Positions 1 to 12,899 of a DNA stretch of 64,000 nt are shown piece by piece. Under the pieces are notes generated by a model. The model did not search any database, was not told where the DNA came from, and saw nothing but the letters and a program-made list of their open reading frames with translations. Source of the DNA: Dendrobium chrysotoxum (Eukaryota > Streptophyta > Magnoliopsida > Asparagales > Orchidaceae); the NCBI GenBank assembly GCA_019925795.1, contig CM034312.1, forward strand, positions 27,493,914-27,557,913, given 5' to 3'. Made by a program: the position numbers and the translations under genes. How positions within the stretch are numbered: position 1 is the first letter of the stretch; each line of letters begins with the position of its first letter.

Positions 1-1977
1 AACTCAGGTTAACTTGGCTTAATCCCTTGAATCCAATTAAATTAACACCTTCAAATCTTTAATTTCATTCTAATGTGTGGTCCAAACATCCCTAAACCCA
101 TTTGAAACCAAAACATGTTTCATTTGACCAAGTTAAGTTATTTTGACTTGGTCAAAACTATTCAAAATCACATACATCACTTCAAACTTGAATCCCATAG
201 CTTAACATTTGTTCTAAGTCACTTCAGCCAGCTCAAGCCATCTCTCCATGCCCACTCAGCAGTCAATTTGACTGTTTGACTGGTCAAACAGTCAAATTAA
301 GCTTTTAAATGGGTCAAACATGGTCAAACTTGCCATTTAAGCTTACTCATTTTAATTCAAACCATTCCAGCTGTTCCAAATCACTTCTGGAAGCTTCTTA
401 GGCATCCTATAATCCTTAGATTAAAGTTTAATCAGCCTCAAGTGGTCTCAAGTTAGTTAGCCAAGGACAAAGACCTTTACACCTCATTGTCATTGTAGTC
501 CTTTATTCCCTACTACTCTAACTATCTAGGGACACTTTTCAACATCTTGAGAAGCTATCAAATGCATCCAAGCCATCCATTCAGCCTGAAGAGAGCTGAA
601 TTGGCCAAAAGCCTCTCATTGAAGCTCATTGCTCATCTAACTTTTATCTCTCCACTCAATCAATCCTAGACCAAAAAGCCTTTTCGTTTAAGCTCTGAAA
701 GACTTCATTAACATTACCCAAGTCCAAATCTGACGATTGGAGGCTACTGGCGGTGTATTCCCAGCGAGCTCAAGGATAGTTTCGTTCAAAGGCTCCTACC
801 GTTCGATCTAGGGATTTCCAGCTCTTGAAGTCTTCTGAAGAATTAAACCTGGACAAACTACAAATTCAGAGAGCCTAAGATCGTTCCAATCCATTGGTTA
901 GTTTTCCTAAATTCTTAAACCCTAGTTTACACACTTAGAGCTAAATAAATTTTTGAAAAGCACGTTTTAAGCCATAAATTTAAATCTCCATAAATGCTCT
1001 TCATTAATACAATCTGTGTTTAAAATTTTATTTAATTCGATTGAGTAGTTGGAGAGAACAAGTCATTTTTATTATTCTAGGAGTCGCTTCAGATTTTCGT
1101 TGAGCTGAACGTTAACTGGACCGTTGATCATGATCAACGGTCCAGATTCCGCTATTTCACGATCGTTTCAACCGTGTTATTTGATCTGATGCGCCATTGT
1201 TTCGTTCGGCTCAATCGGAGCCGTCCATTCAATACCGCGGAGGAATCAACGACGCGGATGATCAGCTGACGTGTTTAAGTGAACGCGGCTTGGTTTTGGT
1301 GATTGCGTAATGATTGCTGGCGGCGCAATGATTGTGCCACCGGCTAATCATTATCCGTGGTCTGATTCAACCAATCATAGCGTGCCACGTAGCCTCCCGC
1401 CGTCGGATTAATAGTTAATTAAGGTTTAATTAATTTTAAACCTATTTTAAACTCTAAAACTTTAAAATTTTATTAAAAATTCAATTTTAATCCAAAAATT
1501 TAGTGTAATATATCAAACTGCTCGTTTTTTTAAGCTCTTTATTTTAAAATTAAAATCAAGTTGAAATAATTAATATATTTTAATTAATTTCAAATATTTA
1601 ATATTTAAAATTTTCTAATTAATATTTGATTAAAAATAATCTAATTATCTTTGAAATCTCTCAAAATTTATTTTAGATGTCTTCCTGATGTTTAGGTAAC
1701 ATTTTGGAGCTATTTCATCATTATTTGAAATGATTTTTTTTATATTGATTAATTTTAATTATTTTAAACATATTTAATTATTAAAATCTTCAAAATATTA
1801 TTAATAATTCAAATTTAATCAAATTAAATTCATTATTTTATATCAAATTATTAATAATTTAAAATGATTCTATAAAAAAAATAGATTTAAAATATTCAAT
1901 CTATTTTAAATATTTTAATTATTTGATTACTTAATTGTTTAAGTATTATTCAATTAGACATTAACATTATGTGTATG

Positions 1978-2089
<112 letters not shown>

Positions 2090-4017
2090 ATCTTGAATGA
2101 TCAGAAGATCTCTCAAATTGTTTTAAATGATTTTGATTATATTTTAAATTAATTTATTTTAAAATTTAAATTTATATGTATAAGATTATATATATACATA
2201 TACTTTAAAATTTATTTTAAAATTATAAATACTTGAATCTTTAATTTGAGAGATCCCTTGAAATTTTAAACCTAGATTGAGCATGATTGAATAGAATTGG
2301 TGGGGAATGATGATTAACCAATTAATAATTACTTTGTTAATTATTTATTGATTAATCCTTCATTTAATTAAGCTTTAAATTGATTTATATGTGTAGGTAC
2401 ACACACCACTTAGTCTTAGGGCTCTCCTAGATTTAGGATTGGTTATGAATGTGTTTGTATGCATTTATATGTTAAGTCAAGGGTCTAGAAACTTTGATTC
2501 AAACCTATTAAACTTGGTGTCATTAAGGATAATAATTAAGGATTAATTTAGAGAACTTAGAAAAATTCCAATAATTAGGATTGACATCATATTAACTTTC
2601 AACTCAAACCATTTAAACATAGTGACACTCTCAGCCCTAGGAAAATTCCCCACTAAATTTTGAAGTCATTAAGCCCCTTCATTAATTAAATCAACTTAAA
2701 CCTTTAATTAAGCCCTTAAAACTTTCAGAAAATATAATAAATTCAATTTAAATCCAAAAATTATAAATAATACCTTAAACTGACCATAATTGAACCATTA
2801 ATTAATGAAAAATAAAATCCCCTTGACTGGACTTTAAATTCAAGCTTAATTTAATTTTAATTAAAATTTAATATTTAATTAATTAAAAATAATTAAAAAA
2901 TTCCAAAACTCTCTCAAACACTTAGGAATCTCTCCTTAGGTCATTCCTAACATTTGGAGTGGATTCCAAGGAGTTTGGAGGTCATTTGGATTCAAATCAC
3001 AAAAAAGCGCTTTAATTAAACTAATTTTAAAAATTCAAATAATTATCAAAACTTCAAAAATTCATAACTAATTCAAATGAACTTCAAATTGAGCAAACTC
3101 AAAGACATTTAACTCATCTTAAGGTCTAATATTTATCAAAAATATCAAACTTCCAGAAATTAATCAAATTTGAAAAAGTCAACTTTTGGTCAAACTTAGT
3201 TCAAATTCAAGTCAAAGCTTCAAACCTTCATAATAAAATATAAAAAAATCCAATTCTAGCGTATTTACTGTCTAACTGATCATATTAAGGTCTAGTATTT
3301 TAATAAAATATTAACTTTCCAAAAAATACTTTAAATCAAAAAGTTAACTTTTGACCCTTGAATTAAATCATTAAAATAATCCAGAAAATTCTAAAATTCA
3401 ACAAATCATCAAAAATTCTAGAAAATCTTAAATCAATATTAAAACCAACAAGCAACCAATCTTAATTAAACTTTAATCAATCTTCAAACCTTAATCAAAC
3501 TCAAAACACTTAATTATACCGGGTACCACTGGGTAACACAGGCCTACGAGGCTATTAAATTAGCCTCAAGGAAGGTGAAATAAACTTTACGGCCTCGGTG
3601 TGCAATAAAGGTGATATCCAATAAACAATCAAAATCAACTTTAAAATTAATTTTAAACTATTAAGACTTAAACTTCAACTAAAATCTCCCTCAAACCTTT
3701 CAACCAACCAGAATTTTAAACAACTTCAATCAAATTATCCCATCTAGGACATATCCAAACCACACAGCCTACCTCACACACTTTAGATGATTTGATAGGA
3801 CAACCAACTCTAATTTTTTTCTAGGCCGGCGTTTACTTTTCTGCTACTTGTGTGTGCCGGGTTTTTCGTGGTTTTCACTGCATGCTAATTCTTAAATTTA
3901 AGTGATTGATGTTGATGTGATTGTTTATTTACTTACTGCATTCTGTGTTGTGATTGATTATACGTTAGATCTACCCCTAAGTTAGGGATGATTTATACTA
4001 ACTCAACCTTATGTAGG

Positions 4018-4142
4018 TGGCCATGCTTATACAGGACAATTAAATTAAAGGGGGCAATAATTAAAGCTTTAAAATTAATACTGTTTTCTATAGGTGCTCC
4101 AGAATGCTTAAGTCCCCCTTTAAAATTAAAAGAGCATGGCCA
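4018..4142 (+). other. Conserved nested stem in the old LTR
   Basis: TGGCCATGCT (4018-4027) is perfectly complementary to AGCATGGCCA (4133-4142). Inside it, AAAGGGGG (4047-4054) pairs with CCCCCTTT (4114-4121). The same two-stem layout, with different bases in the inner stem, occurs in the young LTR at 47958-48077. A role for the RNA is inferred, not shown. Confidence 0.6.
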
Positions 4143-4605
4143 AGTATGGCTATGATTGAGATTTTTTTTATATTTTAAATATTAACTACTTGATATTGAT
4201 TATAACTGCCTGGGATGTCAAATATAAAATACTGATTATTAGGATAACTTTGCAGGATCGAGTCTAAATTTTTCAATTTTGATCAATATGATTTGATAAG
4301 AATTTAAGTTGTAAATTATATTAAGTGTTTTGAGATTGAGATATTAAACATCCAATTTAGGAATCCAAAGAGGAAGGAACATCCCTTAGGGGAGAGTTCC
4401 TCTCCATTTGGAGGTCCAAATTGGGTGACTTTCAAAATATCTAAGGAGGAAAGGTGACAACTCTTTTAAGAGGGAGTTTTCTTTTCACTTAGATATCCGG
4501 ACCCGACGATCCAAGGAGTTCCAAGAAGATGAAGAAGTGAAGAACGAGAAGAATCTCAAATCTCAAAGTCACTTATGTCTTAGGATTAGAAACCGGGTTG
4601 TAGTT

Positions 4606-4671
4606 AGTGGTATCCGGCCACTTTACTTTTCCTGCAGACCTTGGGTTGTACAATTAAGTGGCACTTGCCAC
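4606..4671 (+). other. Two conserved LTR hairpins
   Basis: AGTGG-N7-CCACT (4606-4622) and GTGGCA-CT-TGCCAC (4658-4671) flank a conserved GCAGACC-TGGGTTGTAC line. Counterparts in the young LTR at 48447-48463 and 48497-48510 keep the pairing with changed bases on both sides. Confidence 0.6.
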
Positions 4672-5773
4672 ATGGACTTTCAGTTTGAACTTTAAATTTA
4701 ATTGATTTAATTATTTAATTAATTATTTGATGTGTTGATTGCGATTAAATACCCGCATGCTTTTAGTAGTTTTTTTTGACGCTCTTATATGTCGATTTTG
4801 ATTTAGCCTGGAACCCAATCGGAGGCTCATGAGGGTACGATCAAAACTATTTCTACTTTAATTAAAATTTAAAATATTTAGGCTCAAATAGAAACTCTAA
4901 CACCTTTAAGAAGTAAGCCCAGACTCGCCGGGGGTTTTTCATGCATTCATATTGACTTTTCTCTTCCGTGTTAGGCACCTCCCCGCCTGCGGGTTTTGGC
5001 AGACCACCTGACCAATTAGGGTGCAGTTCTGTCCAAGGGGATGTTGTGCAATCCCTAGGATAAAATCTATTTTTAAGCCTGATTTTTAAACTTCTTCATT
5101 ATGATTTTAAAGCATTCGAGTCAACTAGCATGCATCGCATTAGTAACAAATTAAAATTGAGTCTAATTCTTAATTATATTTTATTTAGACATCGCACCCA
5201 ACACAAGTCAAGGGGCCAATTAAGATATGCTCTAGATGTCAGGCTCGCTCTCCTTAAAATTAATCTTAAATAATGTCCTTAACCACTCTTTAATAAAGAT
5301 CAGACACATAGTTTTGAAGCGTTTAGGTGGTTTAGCTGGCTCCCCAATCCAGGCTGGGGTAAGTCTAGACCTTGCATTGCATTAGCTAGATTCCGGGTTA
5401 CTGATTTTTAGTGCCCATTTTAGACTTAGGTTCTGAGGCAAATCTCTAATCTTAAGACCTCAACCTTCTGGGAATCTAATTCCCACTTTCTAATAAAATT
5501 GACCACTCAAATATTAAATCTCTTTCCATCTAATTCAAGCCCAACACTTAGGATAGTTTGAGGTGTTTCTGAAGTAATTCAGAATCTTAAGACACCTCCT
5601 ACTCTTCCTCCTTTAACTCTAAAAATAACTGCTCAACCTTGAACTAATCCCTGTTGAATTTCCAGTCCCTTACCTCCCTTGATATCAATTTTTGAAATCT
5701 TAAATAAAATTCGTATCGCTATTTTAATCGAGAGTTTTCGTAGGAAATTTCTAATTTTCTACGATCTAATTAA

Positions 5774-5795
5774 CTACGAGGGCTTGTGCTCGTAG
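5774..5795 (+). other. Conserved LTR hairpin with GGCTTGTG loop
   Basis: CTACGAG (5774-5780) pairs with CTCGTAG (5789-5795) around the 8-nt loop GGCTTGTG. The young LTR has CCACGGG/CCCGTGG around GGCTTGCG at 49573-49594, so two base pairs changed on both strands while the loop stayed nearly fixed. Confidence 0.6.
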
Positions 5796-6249
5796 GAGAT
5801 TTAGAAACCCAGACCAGATTTCAAAATTAAACTTTTTCAAAACATTAATTAATTATCTTTGGGAAATTCAAAAGTCAACGATCATTATCGTCATTTTCAA
5901 ATGATCGATAACAGACGATATCCTCTTTCTTTGGAAAGATATATCGTACTATTATTGTAACTTTGATTGTGAAATTAATGATCTCTTTACTAGATTATTA
6001 TAATTAAACATCGGATTAAACATCATTTTGATTCTTCGGAATCATATGTTGTTTCTCCTTAAGTTTGACTACGATAATTAGGGTAAATCAAGATTTGTAA
6101 TATGAACCTGTTAGAGAATGATATGTTCACCTTTTGAGGTGATATATCATTCATAATAAGTGTTTGATTATAATATTTAAATTCTAAAAATTAAATATTT
6201 TTCAAAGAAAATTAAACACGTTTTCAAAACAATATTTTTCAATCACAAA

Positions 6250-8470
6250 TAATGGCCAAAGTAGTGATTTTCTCCAAGAAAGATCTCAAAAGTAGATATC
6301 ATTAGATTTGCATGGAAGATAACCTTCAAGATAAAGGATTGCTTATATGAATGGTTGGTAATGCCATTTAGCTTAACCAATACCCCAAGTACATTTATAT
6401 GAGTAATGACTCATATTTTGTGCCCCTTTATTAAAAAAATTTTAGTCATATACTTTGATGATATATTAGTTTTAATCAAAATAGAAATGATCTTGAACAT
6501 TACTTACCATTAATTTTTGAGGTGCTTCATTATATAAGTTATATATTCATTAAAAAAGTGCTCATTTATTGCCTCTTCAATTATCTTCTTAAGATTTGTC
6601 ATTTTTGTTATAACATGTCTATTGATCTTCAAGAAATTAAGGCCATTCAAGAGTGGAATACTCTATCCATAATTCATGATGCTCATAATTTTTATGGGTT
6701 AGTCTATTTTATCAAAGTTTTATCTATAGATTCAGTATTATCATAACTCTAATCACCTAATGCCCTAAGAAGAATTTTATTAGACAATCACATCCACTGA
6801 TACCTTTTTTAAAATTAAGAAGCTTTTGAAAAGTTCGCCAATATCAAAATTATCAAATTTTGATATAGTATTTAAGCTATCTTGTAATGTTTTTGGAGTT
6901 GGTATTAAAGGAGTACTCAAGCAAAAGGGTCATTCAATTACTTTTTTAAATGAGAAATTAAAAAATGCATTTTTGTGTTACCCTATATATGGCCACGAAT
7001 TTTATGCTGTAAACCAAACTTGATGTTATTGGTGATATCTTTTTACAAGAGTTTGTACTCTACTCCAATCATGAAGCTGTTATATATCTTAATGCTCAAA
7101 AGAAACTTAACTCCCATCATACAAAATGGGTTTAATTTCTTAAAAAATATACATTTGTTCTCCAACATAAATCTACTGCCAAGAATAAAGTTATTGTTGG
7201 CATGAGCAGGATATGCATAATATTAAAGACTATAATTGTAAATGTCACTATATTGGATAAGATTAGGCATGATTGTCCTAATTATAAATATTCTTATAAA
7301 TTTTTTGTAGTCCTTAAAATTCTAATGTATCTACTATTAATTTTAACTATCATAATATGGATGACTATATATTTTAAGGAATATATTTTTATATTTATAA
7401 TTCTTCATTTTAAGATTTTTTTTTTCATTGAAGAAATGCATTTACAAGACCTATAGGTTCATTCTGGTCATGATAAGATAATAACCTTGATAATGGATAA
7501 GCTTTATTGGTTAAGCCTTAAGAGAGATATAACACATTACTTCTTAATGTTGTACATGTCAGAGGGAAAATAATGAAAAACATAACTCTGGTTTTTACTT
7601 GCCACTTCTAATTCCTCCTAACCAATTAGCAAATCATGTTAAGGACTTTATCTTAGGATCGCCACTCATTTTGCAACACTTCGACTCTATCTTAGTGGTT
7701 ATTGATCACTTTTTTTAAAATGAAACTTCATTTCATGCAATAAGACATTGAATGCATCACATAAAGTAACTATTTTTTTATGTGATAATTAATATGTATG
7801 GCTTTTCCAAGATAATTATGTCTGATCACCATGTGAAATTTATAAGCTACTTTTGAAAAATCCTATAAAAAAATTTGCAGCTAAACTTTTATTTTCTATT
7901 ATAAGTCATTTATAGACTAACGATTTGATTGAAGTTGTCAATAAGAACTTAAGAAACTTACTTAGATGCTTAGTGACCAATCATTATATTAGTTGGGATC
8001 TTATTCTCCCTATTATAGAGTTTACCTATAGCAGCTCTATTAATAGGTCAACATATATGAGTCATTTCACTGTTACTACTAAGAATGAACCAAGAAAATT
8101 AATTGATCTCAATGACCTACTTGTTTCACATGGGTCTAGTGTATTTACATCATCATTTATGTAAGAAATGTATGACTTGCATCAAGAAATTCAATATAAA
8201 ATTATTTATAAAGTAATGATAAATATAAAGTTAATATTTATACACATAATTGATATGCAAAATTTAAGAAGTAAAATTTTATTTTAGTTAAAGTTAAGAC
8301 ATAAAAGATTTTTAATTTGAACTATTAATGTTAATCCTTAATAAATTTGATCCGTAAATAGCTAGAAGGAAGGTAAATGATAATATTTATGAAATAGATC
8401 ATTCAATGGGTGCTAGTATTTCTCCAATATTTAATATGTCAGATTTTGTATCATGGTTAAGCTATTGATA
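6250..8470 (+). pseudogene. Ty3/gypsy pol relic (RT, RNase H, integrase)
   Basis: Conceptual translation in shifting frames gives a recognisable Ty3/gypsy polyprotein in the normal order. Reverse transcriptase is seen around 6260-6480 (WK..FK.K...YEWLVMPFSLTN, then the active-site box YFDDILV at 6451-6471). RT/RNase H follows at 6600-7210 (AIQEW, a NFDIVF..SCN.FGVGIKGVL stretch, then QHKST..NKVIVGMSR). An integrase zinc-binding part lies at 7450-7545 (VHSGHDKI..LIMDKLYWLSLKRDI). The integrase core follows to about 8140 (EVVNKNLRNLLRCLV, WDLILPIIEFTYSSS.NRST), and a C-terminal tail reaches about 8470 (VNDNIYEIDHS..ISPIFN.SD). Frameshifts and stops occur throughout, and gag, protease and the start of RT are missing. 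The ORFs of 60-84 codons here are pieces of this relic. It is dead. No chromodomain was recognised and the lineage is uncertain. Confidence 0.85.
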
Positions 8471-9430
8471 TCATTACTCCCTATATAAAAGCACTAAAAT
8501 ATAGATTGATATTCCTTTGTATTTGTCATCCTGTCTTTTACGATCCCATAGCCAAATCAAAATTTAGATGATTAGATTATAGCCATATCTGATGGAGGCA
8601 ATTAAAAGTTCCCACTTTTCTTTACAAGGTCTATCTAACCTTCATAATTCATAGCTTACTTTTGTCAAGTTACATCAACTGAGCTCATAATTGATATAAG
8701 ATGAGTTGGATTTTTATTATATCAAGGATAATCCTTCAAAGTTTTGAGTGATGTAAGGCATAATCATTGTCATCATCTTTGTTTTAAATTCTAGTATTTG
8801 TGTATCATATATAGTTATATTTTGGACTTGTTTATTAATAGGCCTTTTTGCTTTTGTGATATATTTTGGGTTTACATGTATCGGGTATTATTGAACCTTT
8901 ATGTCAGGGTGTTATATTAAATCTTTTTTTATGTCATGATCCATAAATGAAGTTTATGTTATTAGAATTGATGACAAATATGATAATGATGTTAGATATG
9001 ATAATAATGCTAGATATCAGATATGTTAATCATGATAAATATGGTAATGATAATAGGTATATAAATAACTATAGTAGATAATGTTTGGTGTTAGATTTAA
9101 ATTTAGAGGTATGTTGTATATCTACTCTTTTCCTCTTATTCTTGTAGATATAGTGTTGCTTTTAATTCTAAATACTTAAATTTTATAATATAATTTTTTC
9201 TTGAGTTTTCTACTTTAGTATGTGTCCGTACTCCCAAGTGAAGACTTACATCACAACCCTTGGAGAAGAACTTTTAAAGAAAGAACAAGATCTTAGCAAT
9301 GACAGATTATTTACAAAAATCAACTTCAAATTATTCTCAATTCATTATTGGTTATCTTAAATCCATGACATGTTAGTCATAACTTTTCATTTCCATTGTA
9401 TTTTTATAATTTTAGATATATATATATTTT
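8471..9430. other. No gene seen between gypsy and copia relics
   Basis: This is AT-rich DNA with no reading frame of note. At 8960-9085 there are loosely repeated GATATGATAATGATG-like runs. It may be the eroded 3' part of the gypsy element, but no LTR end could be defined. Confidence 0.5.
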
Positions 9431-9754
9431 TGTTGTATCTTTTATTTCAAATCTATATTTGTATATCATATGAGTTTTTGACGATACCAAAATATTATTG
9501 TGTTGATTATTATTTTCTCCTAACAAGTATTAGATATATTTAGTTTGTGTTATTTGTGTGTACTAATATTTCAGGAAAATCATACTCCATACTGCTAAAG
9601 ACTTCAAGATAGATTAGATTAGGGGTTGTCATAATTGGAGTCTGTATTTTTTATTTTTTTATTTTTCTTGAGTTTAAGAGAGTGTGATTGTAATTGGGTA
9701 ACCGTACACACACACACTGGGAGAGTGAGATAAAACTTATTTTTTTTAAAACTA

Positions 9755-10275
9755 ATCATACTGTACGATTTCATGATTGTATGGGACAATTTGTATTGAA
9801 TATCCCTCCAAAATAGAATTGATTGAATCATGTCTGAAAATTATTCTAAGTATATTTCATACTGTATGAAATGCATTTATCCCAGACCCCAATCAGAGTA
9901 CAAAATAAGGTTCATACTGGTTCATCCCATATGATCTTGTTAATTTTTTGACAGATCATAAAGTATGAAATTGGTTCGTTATGGATGTCAATTAGAGTAT
10001 GAAATGAGGTTTGTCCAGTTCGTCCTATACGAATACACCAAAATTTGAACTAATCGTACTGTATGAAATGGGTTCGTACAGATGCCGATCAGAGCACAAA
10101 ATGGGGTTCATACACGATCATACAGATGAAAGTATGCATTTTTTGAACTGATTGTACTGTACGATCAGGGTTTGTACAGATGCTGATCAGAGTACGAAAT
10201 AAGGTTCGTACAATATCATACAAGCCTTTTGAACTGTTCGTATGTATGAAGTACAATCGTACTGTACGATCCTAG
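9755..10275. promoter_or_regulatory. GTAC-palindrome cluster in copia U3
   Basis: More than a dozen exact or decayed copies of a palindrome around a GTAC core lie just upstream of the TATA box. GTAC is the core bound by plant SBP-domain factors and is also found in copper-response elements. That link is a family-level inference, and no binding is shown here. Confidence 0.6.
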
Positions 10276-10325
10276 TCCGTCAAACTTTAAATTTTTAGTT
10301 TTTAGACAGTTTTTCTTATCCTTTG

Positions 10326-10333
10326 TATATAAG
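10326..10333 (+). promoter_or_regulatory. TATA box of copia 5' LTR
   Basis: TATATAAG lies at the downstream edge of the GTAC cluster and is followed by GGTCCTA. The same arrangement occurs in the 3' LTR at 19766-19773, and antisense in the LTR at 27480-28895. Transcription would start about 30 bp downstream. Confidence 0.6.
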
Positions 10334-11086
10334 GGTCCTAAAAATTGACTGCCTATATGCTTGCTTCAAAATTTTTCTTGAGTGTACCAATGAGTGTATT
10401 TGGGAGAGTGTTTTGAGAGTGGAGAGTGAGAGATCTTATAAGAGGATTCACAAAGGTTCCCAATAGTGAGGATCTCTTACTAGTGCATCATAATTCTTCC
10501 CTAATTCCTTGAAGGCCTTTTAAGAGAAGATTTTCAGAAGGAGATCCGATACTCTGCCGACACCTAGAGGGTGTGAAAAGATGCTTGGTACTCTACTGAC
10601 ATCTAGAGGATGTGAAAGGACATTTGGTACTCTATCATCACTAGGAGGGTGAGAAAGGATGGTGGGTTCTCTGCCTTCACCAGGAGGATGAAAAAGGATG
10701 ACAGTTCTCTATTTCACCAGGTTGGTGGAAGAGAGATTATTGTAAGGGCTTCTCCGCCTTGTTGTGGGGGCTAAAAGAGAGACACTAGTATTTAGTGCAA
10801 TACCTAGAGAAGGAGTCTCTAGGGAGTAGATATAAGTCTTATTAGATCGAACCACTATAAAATCGTGTGTTTTTTATTCTTTACTTTTCACCGCATTTTT
10901 ATTTTTTGCATTTTCATTATTTTTTATGGTTGAAAAATTATTTTTAAAAAATTTAGTATTGTATTTAAAATTAATTAATATGTTTTCAAAATTATTAAAA
11001 AAATTTTAAAATTATTAAATCACCCCCCTCTTGATTAGCATTGAGACAATTGACTTAGGTTTAACAACCTACTAAGAGTTTTCAAG

Positions 11087-11098
11087 TTGTATCAGAGC
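11087..11098 (+). other. Primer binding site, initiator tRNA-Met
   Basis: TTGTATCAGAGC differs at one base from the canonical TGGTATCAGAGC of plant copia elements. It starts two bases after the LTR end. Confidence 0.88.
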
Positions 11099-11135
11099 TA
11101 GATTTCAAAATTTAAGGTTTAGATAACTTTTTGAA

Positions 11136-12890
11136 ATGATCATGGCTACTTTTGGAAACTGTAACACACCCGAAGGATATTCGATCACAAGACTCCCATT
11201 GTTTGATAACATCCCTTTCGATTTTTGAAAAATATGAATGTCTACTTTTCTTCAATCGCTTGACTATCGCATGTGAATTTTAGTACAGGAAGGCTACACC
11301 AAACCAAATAGACTTGTAGATGGCATTATGACTGAAACACCATTCACTGACTGGATGGTAGAAGAAAGAGACCTAGCTCAGTTAAATGCTAAATATTTAA
11401 ATAGTTTTTCTGTGTACTTAAATTTGAGAACTATATGCGTATTTCAACCTATAAATCTGCAAAAAAAATATGGGATAGACTTTGCATCGCATATGAAGGA
11501 ACAAATGAGATGAAATAATCTAGATTGAACATTTTATTACACAATTATAAACTCTTTCACATGAAACCAAATGAGTCAATTAGTGAATGTATACTCATTT
11601 TACACAGATAGTCACCTCATTGCATGCTTTAGGTAGGGAACTAACGAATACAAAAAAAGTAAATAAAATCCTTCGTTGTTTGCCTACTGCTTATGATACA
11701 AAGATAACTGCTATAATCGAATTGAAAGACTTAAATATTTATTCTATTGACAATCTTCTCGGATCACTAATTACTTATGAGCAATGAATGACTCAAAGAT
11801 AAATTGATGTAGGAGACAAGCGAAAGGAGAAAAATATTGCATTGAAAGTGGATGACGCAGAGAGAGATCAATCACAACCTGAGGATGAAGAAGATATTGC
11901 TCTCATGATGAGGCAATTCAAAAGTTTTCTGAGAAGGAAACAAATGAGATGTCAACAGTGGAACAAGGGTAAGTTCTATAAAAATGCTAAGGCTTCTAAT
12001 GAAGTAATTTATTATGAATGTAGTGACTTAATCTGATTGCCTAAATCTCAAAGCTAATCCTAACAAGGAGAAGGTCAAGGAGAAAACAAATGTGAAGAAG
12101 GGCAAGAAGAGATTGCAGAAAGTATTTTGGGCGGATTCAGCTTCAGATTCCCTAGAAATAGAAACAGAGGAGGAAGTCACAAACTTGTGTTTAATGACCG
12201 ATAAGCTTAATCAGTCAGATCAAGAAGAGGTATGTGATTTAACCTATGATAAGTTGTTTGAAGATTCTAAGAAAGTTCATACTGCATATAGGAAACTTAG
12301 AAAACTGCATGCCAAGCTAAATATTGAATTTTTAGATTTACAAAAAGAGCTTGAAATCCTTAGAAAAGATCACACATTAATTGATAGCAACAACATAGCT
12401 TTATTGGATGAGTTTGATGATTTAAATAAAAATTATAAACTTTTGAAATCATCACACGCTGAACTTGAGAATAATTATAAAATTTTCTTGGAAGAAATAG
12501 AATGTAGAGAGATTGATTTGAAAATAGAAATTTCTATATTGGAAAGTAAAAACTCATATCGTGAATTGGAATTGAAGACTATTAAGGAGAATAGACCGAC
12601 ACCCATACTTGAATAATTCTTTAGGTCTAAGCAAAAAAAGGATGAGTTCAACATCTAGGAAAATATCTTATAATGCATATAAACTGGTGAACCCTTTTTT
12701 TGGAGTGAAATGCTTTTCATGTGGAATAACTGGACATATCTCCCACACTTATACAATTCATAGTAGAACATATCTAATGTGGAGGCCTAAGATGCATAAT
12801 TCACAGCATATTAAATATGCATCTAGATTATTTTTATTAATAGGAGAACCCAAATTAGTTTGGGTTCCCAAGTCTAACGTTTGATCATTT
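11136..12890 (+). pseudogene. Copia gag relic
   Basis: The frame opens at an ATG near 11136/11142 (MATFGNCNTPEGYS) and is soon broken. UBN2-type gag sequence is readable: an FTQIVTSLHALGRELTN segment, then KVNKILRCLPTAYDTKITAI and a LLGSLITYEQ motif (11587-11787). A charged, coiled-coil-like stretch rich in Glu, Lys and Leu follows (12092-12616). Then comes a zinc knuckle (about 12708-12755) reading CFSCGITGHISHTY, in which the last zinc-binding Cys has become Tyr. Several in-frame stops and frameshifts make it non-functional. In a live element this would encode the capsid protein that packages element RNA. Confidence 0.85.
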
Positions 12891-12899
12891 TGTAGAAAT

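Larger units (their letters stand above)
9431..11084 (+). repeat. Copia 5' LTR
   Basis: It begins TGTTGTATC and ends TTTTCA two bases before the primer binding site. U3 (about 9750-10275) holds many copies of a GTAC palindrome such as TCGTACTGTACGA (10257-10269). A TATA box (TATATAAG, 10326-10333) follows. About 10540-10735 holds four to five units of roughly 38 bp, each with a short CACC..GGTG-type hairpin. An antisense relative lies at 27480-28895. Confidence 0.9.
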
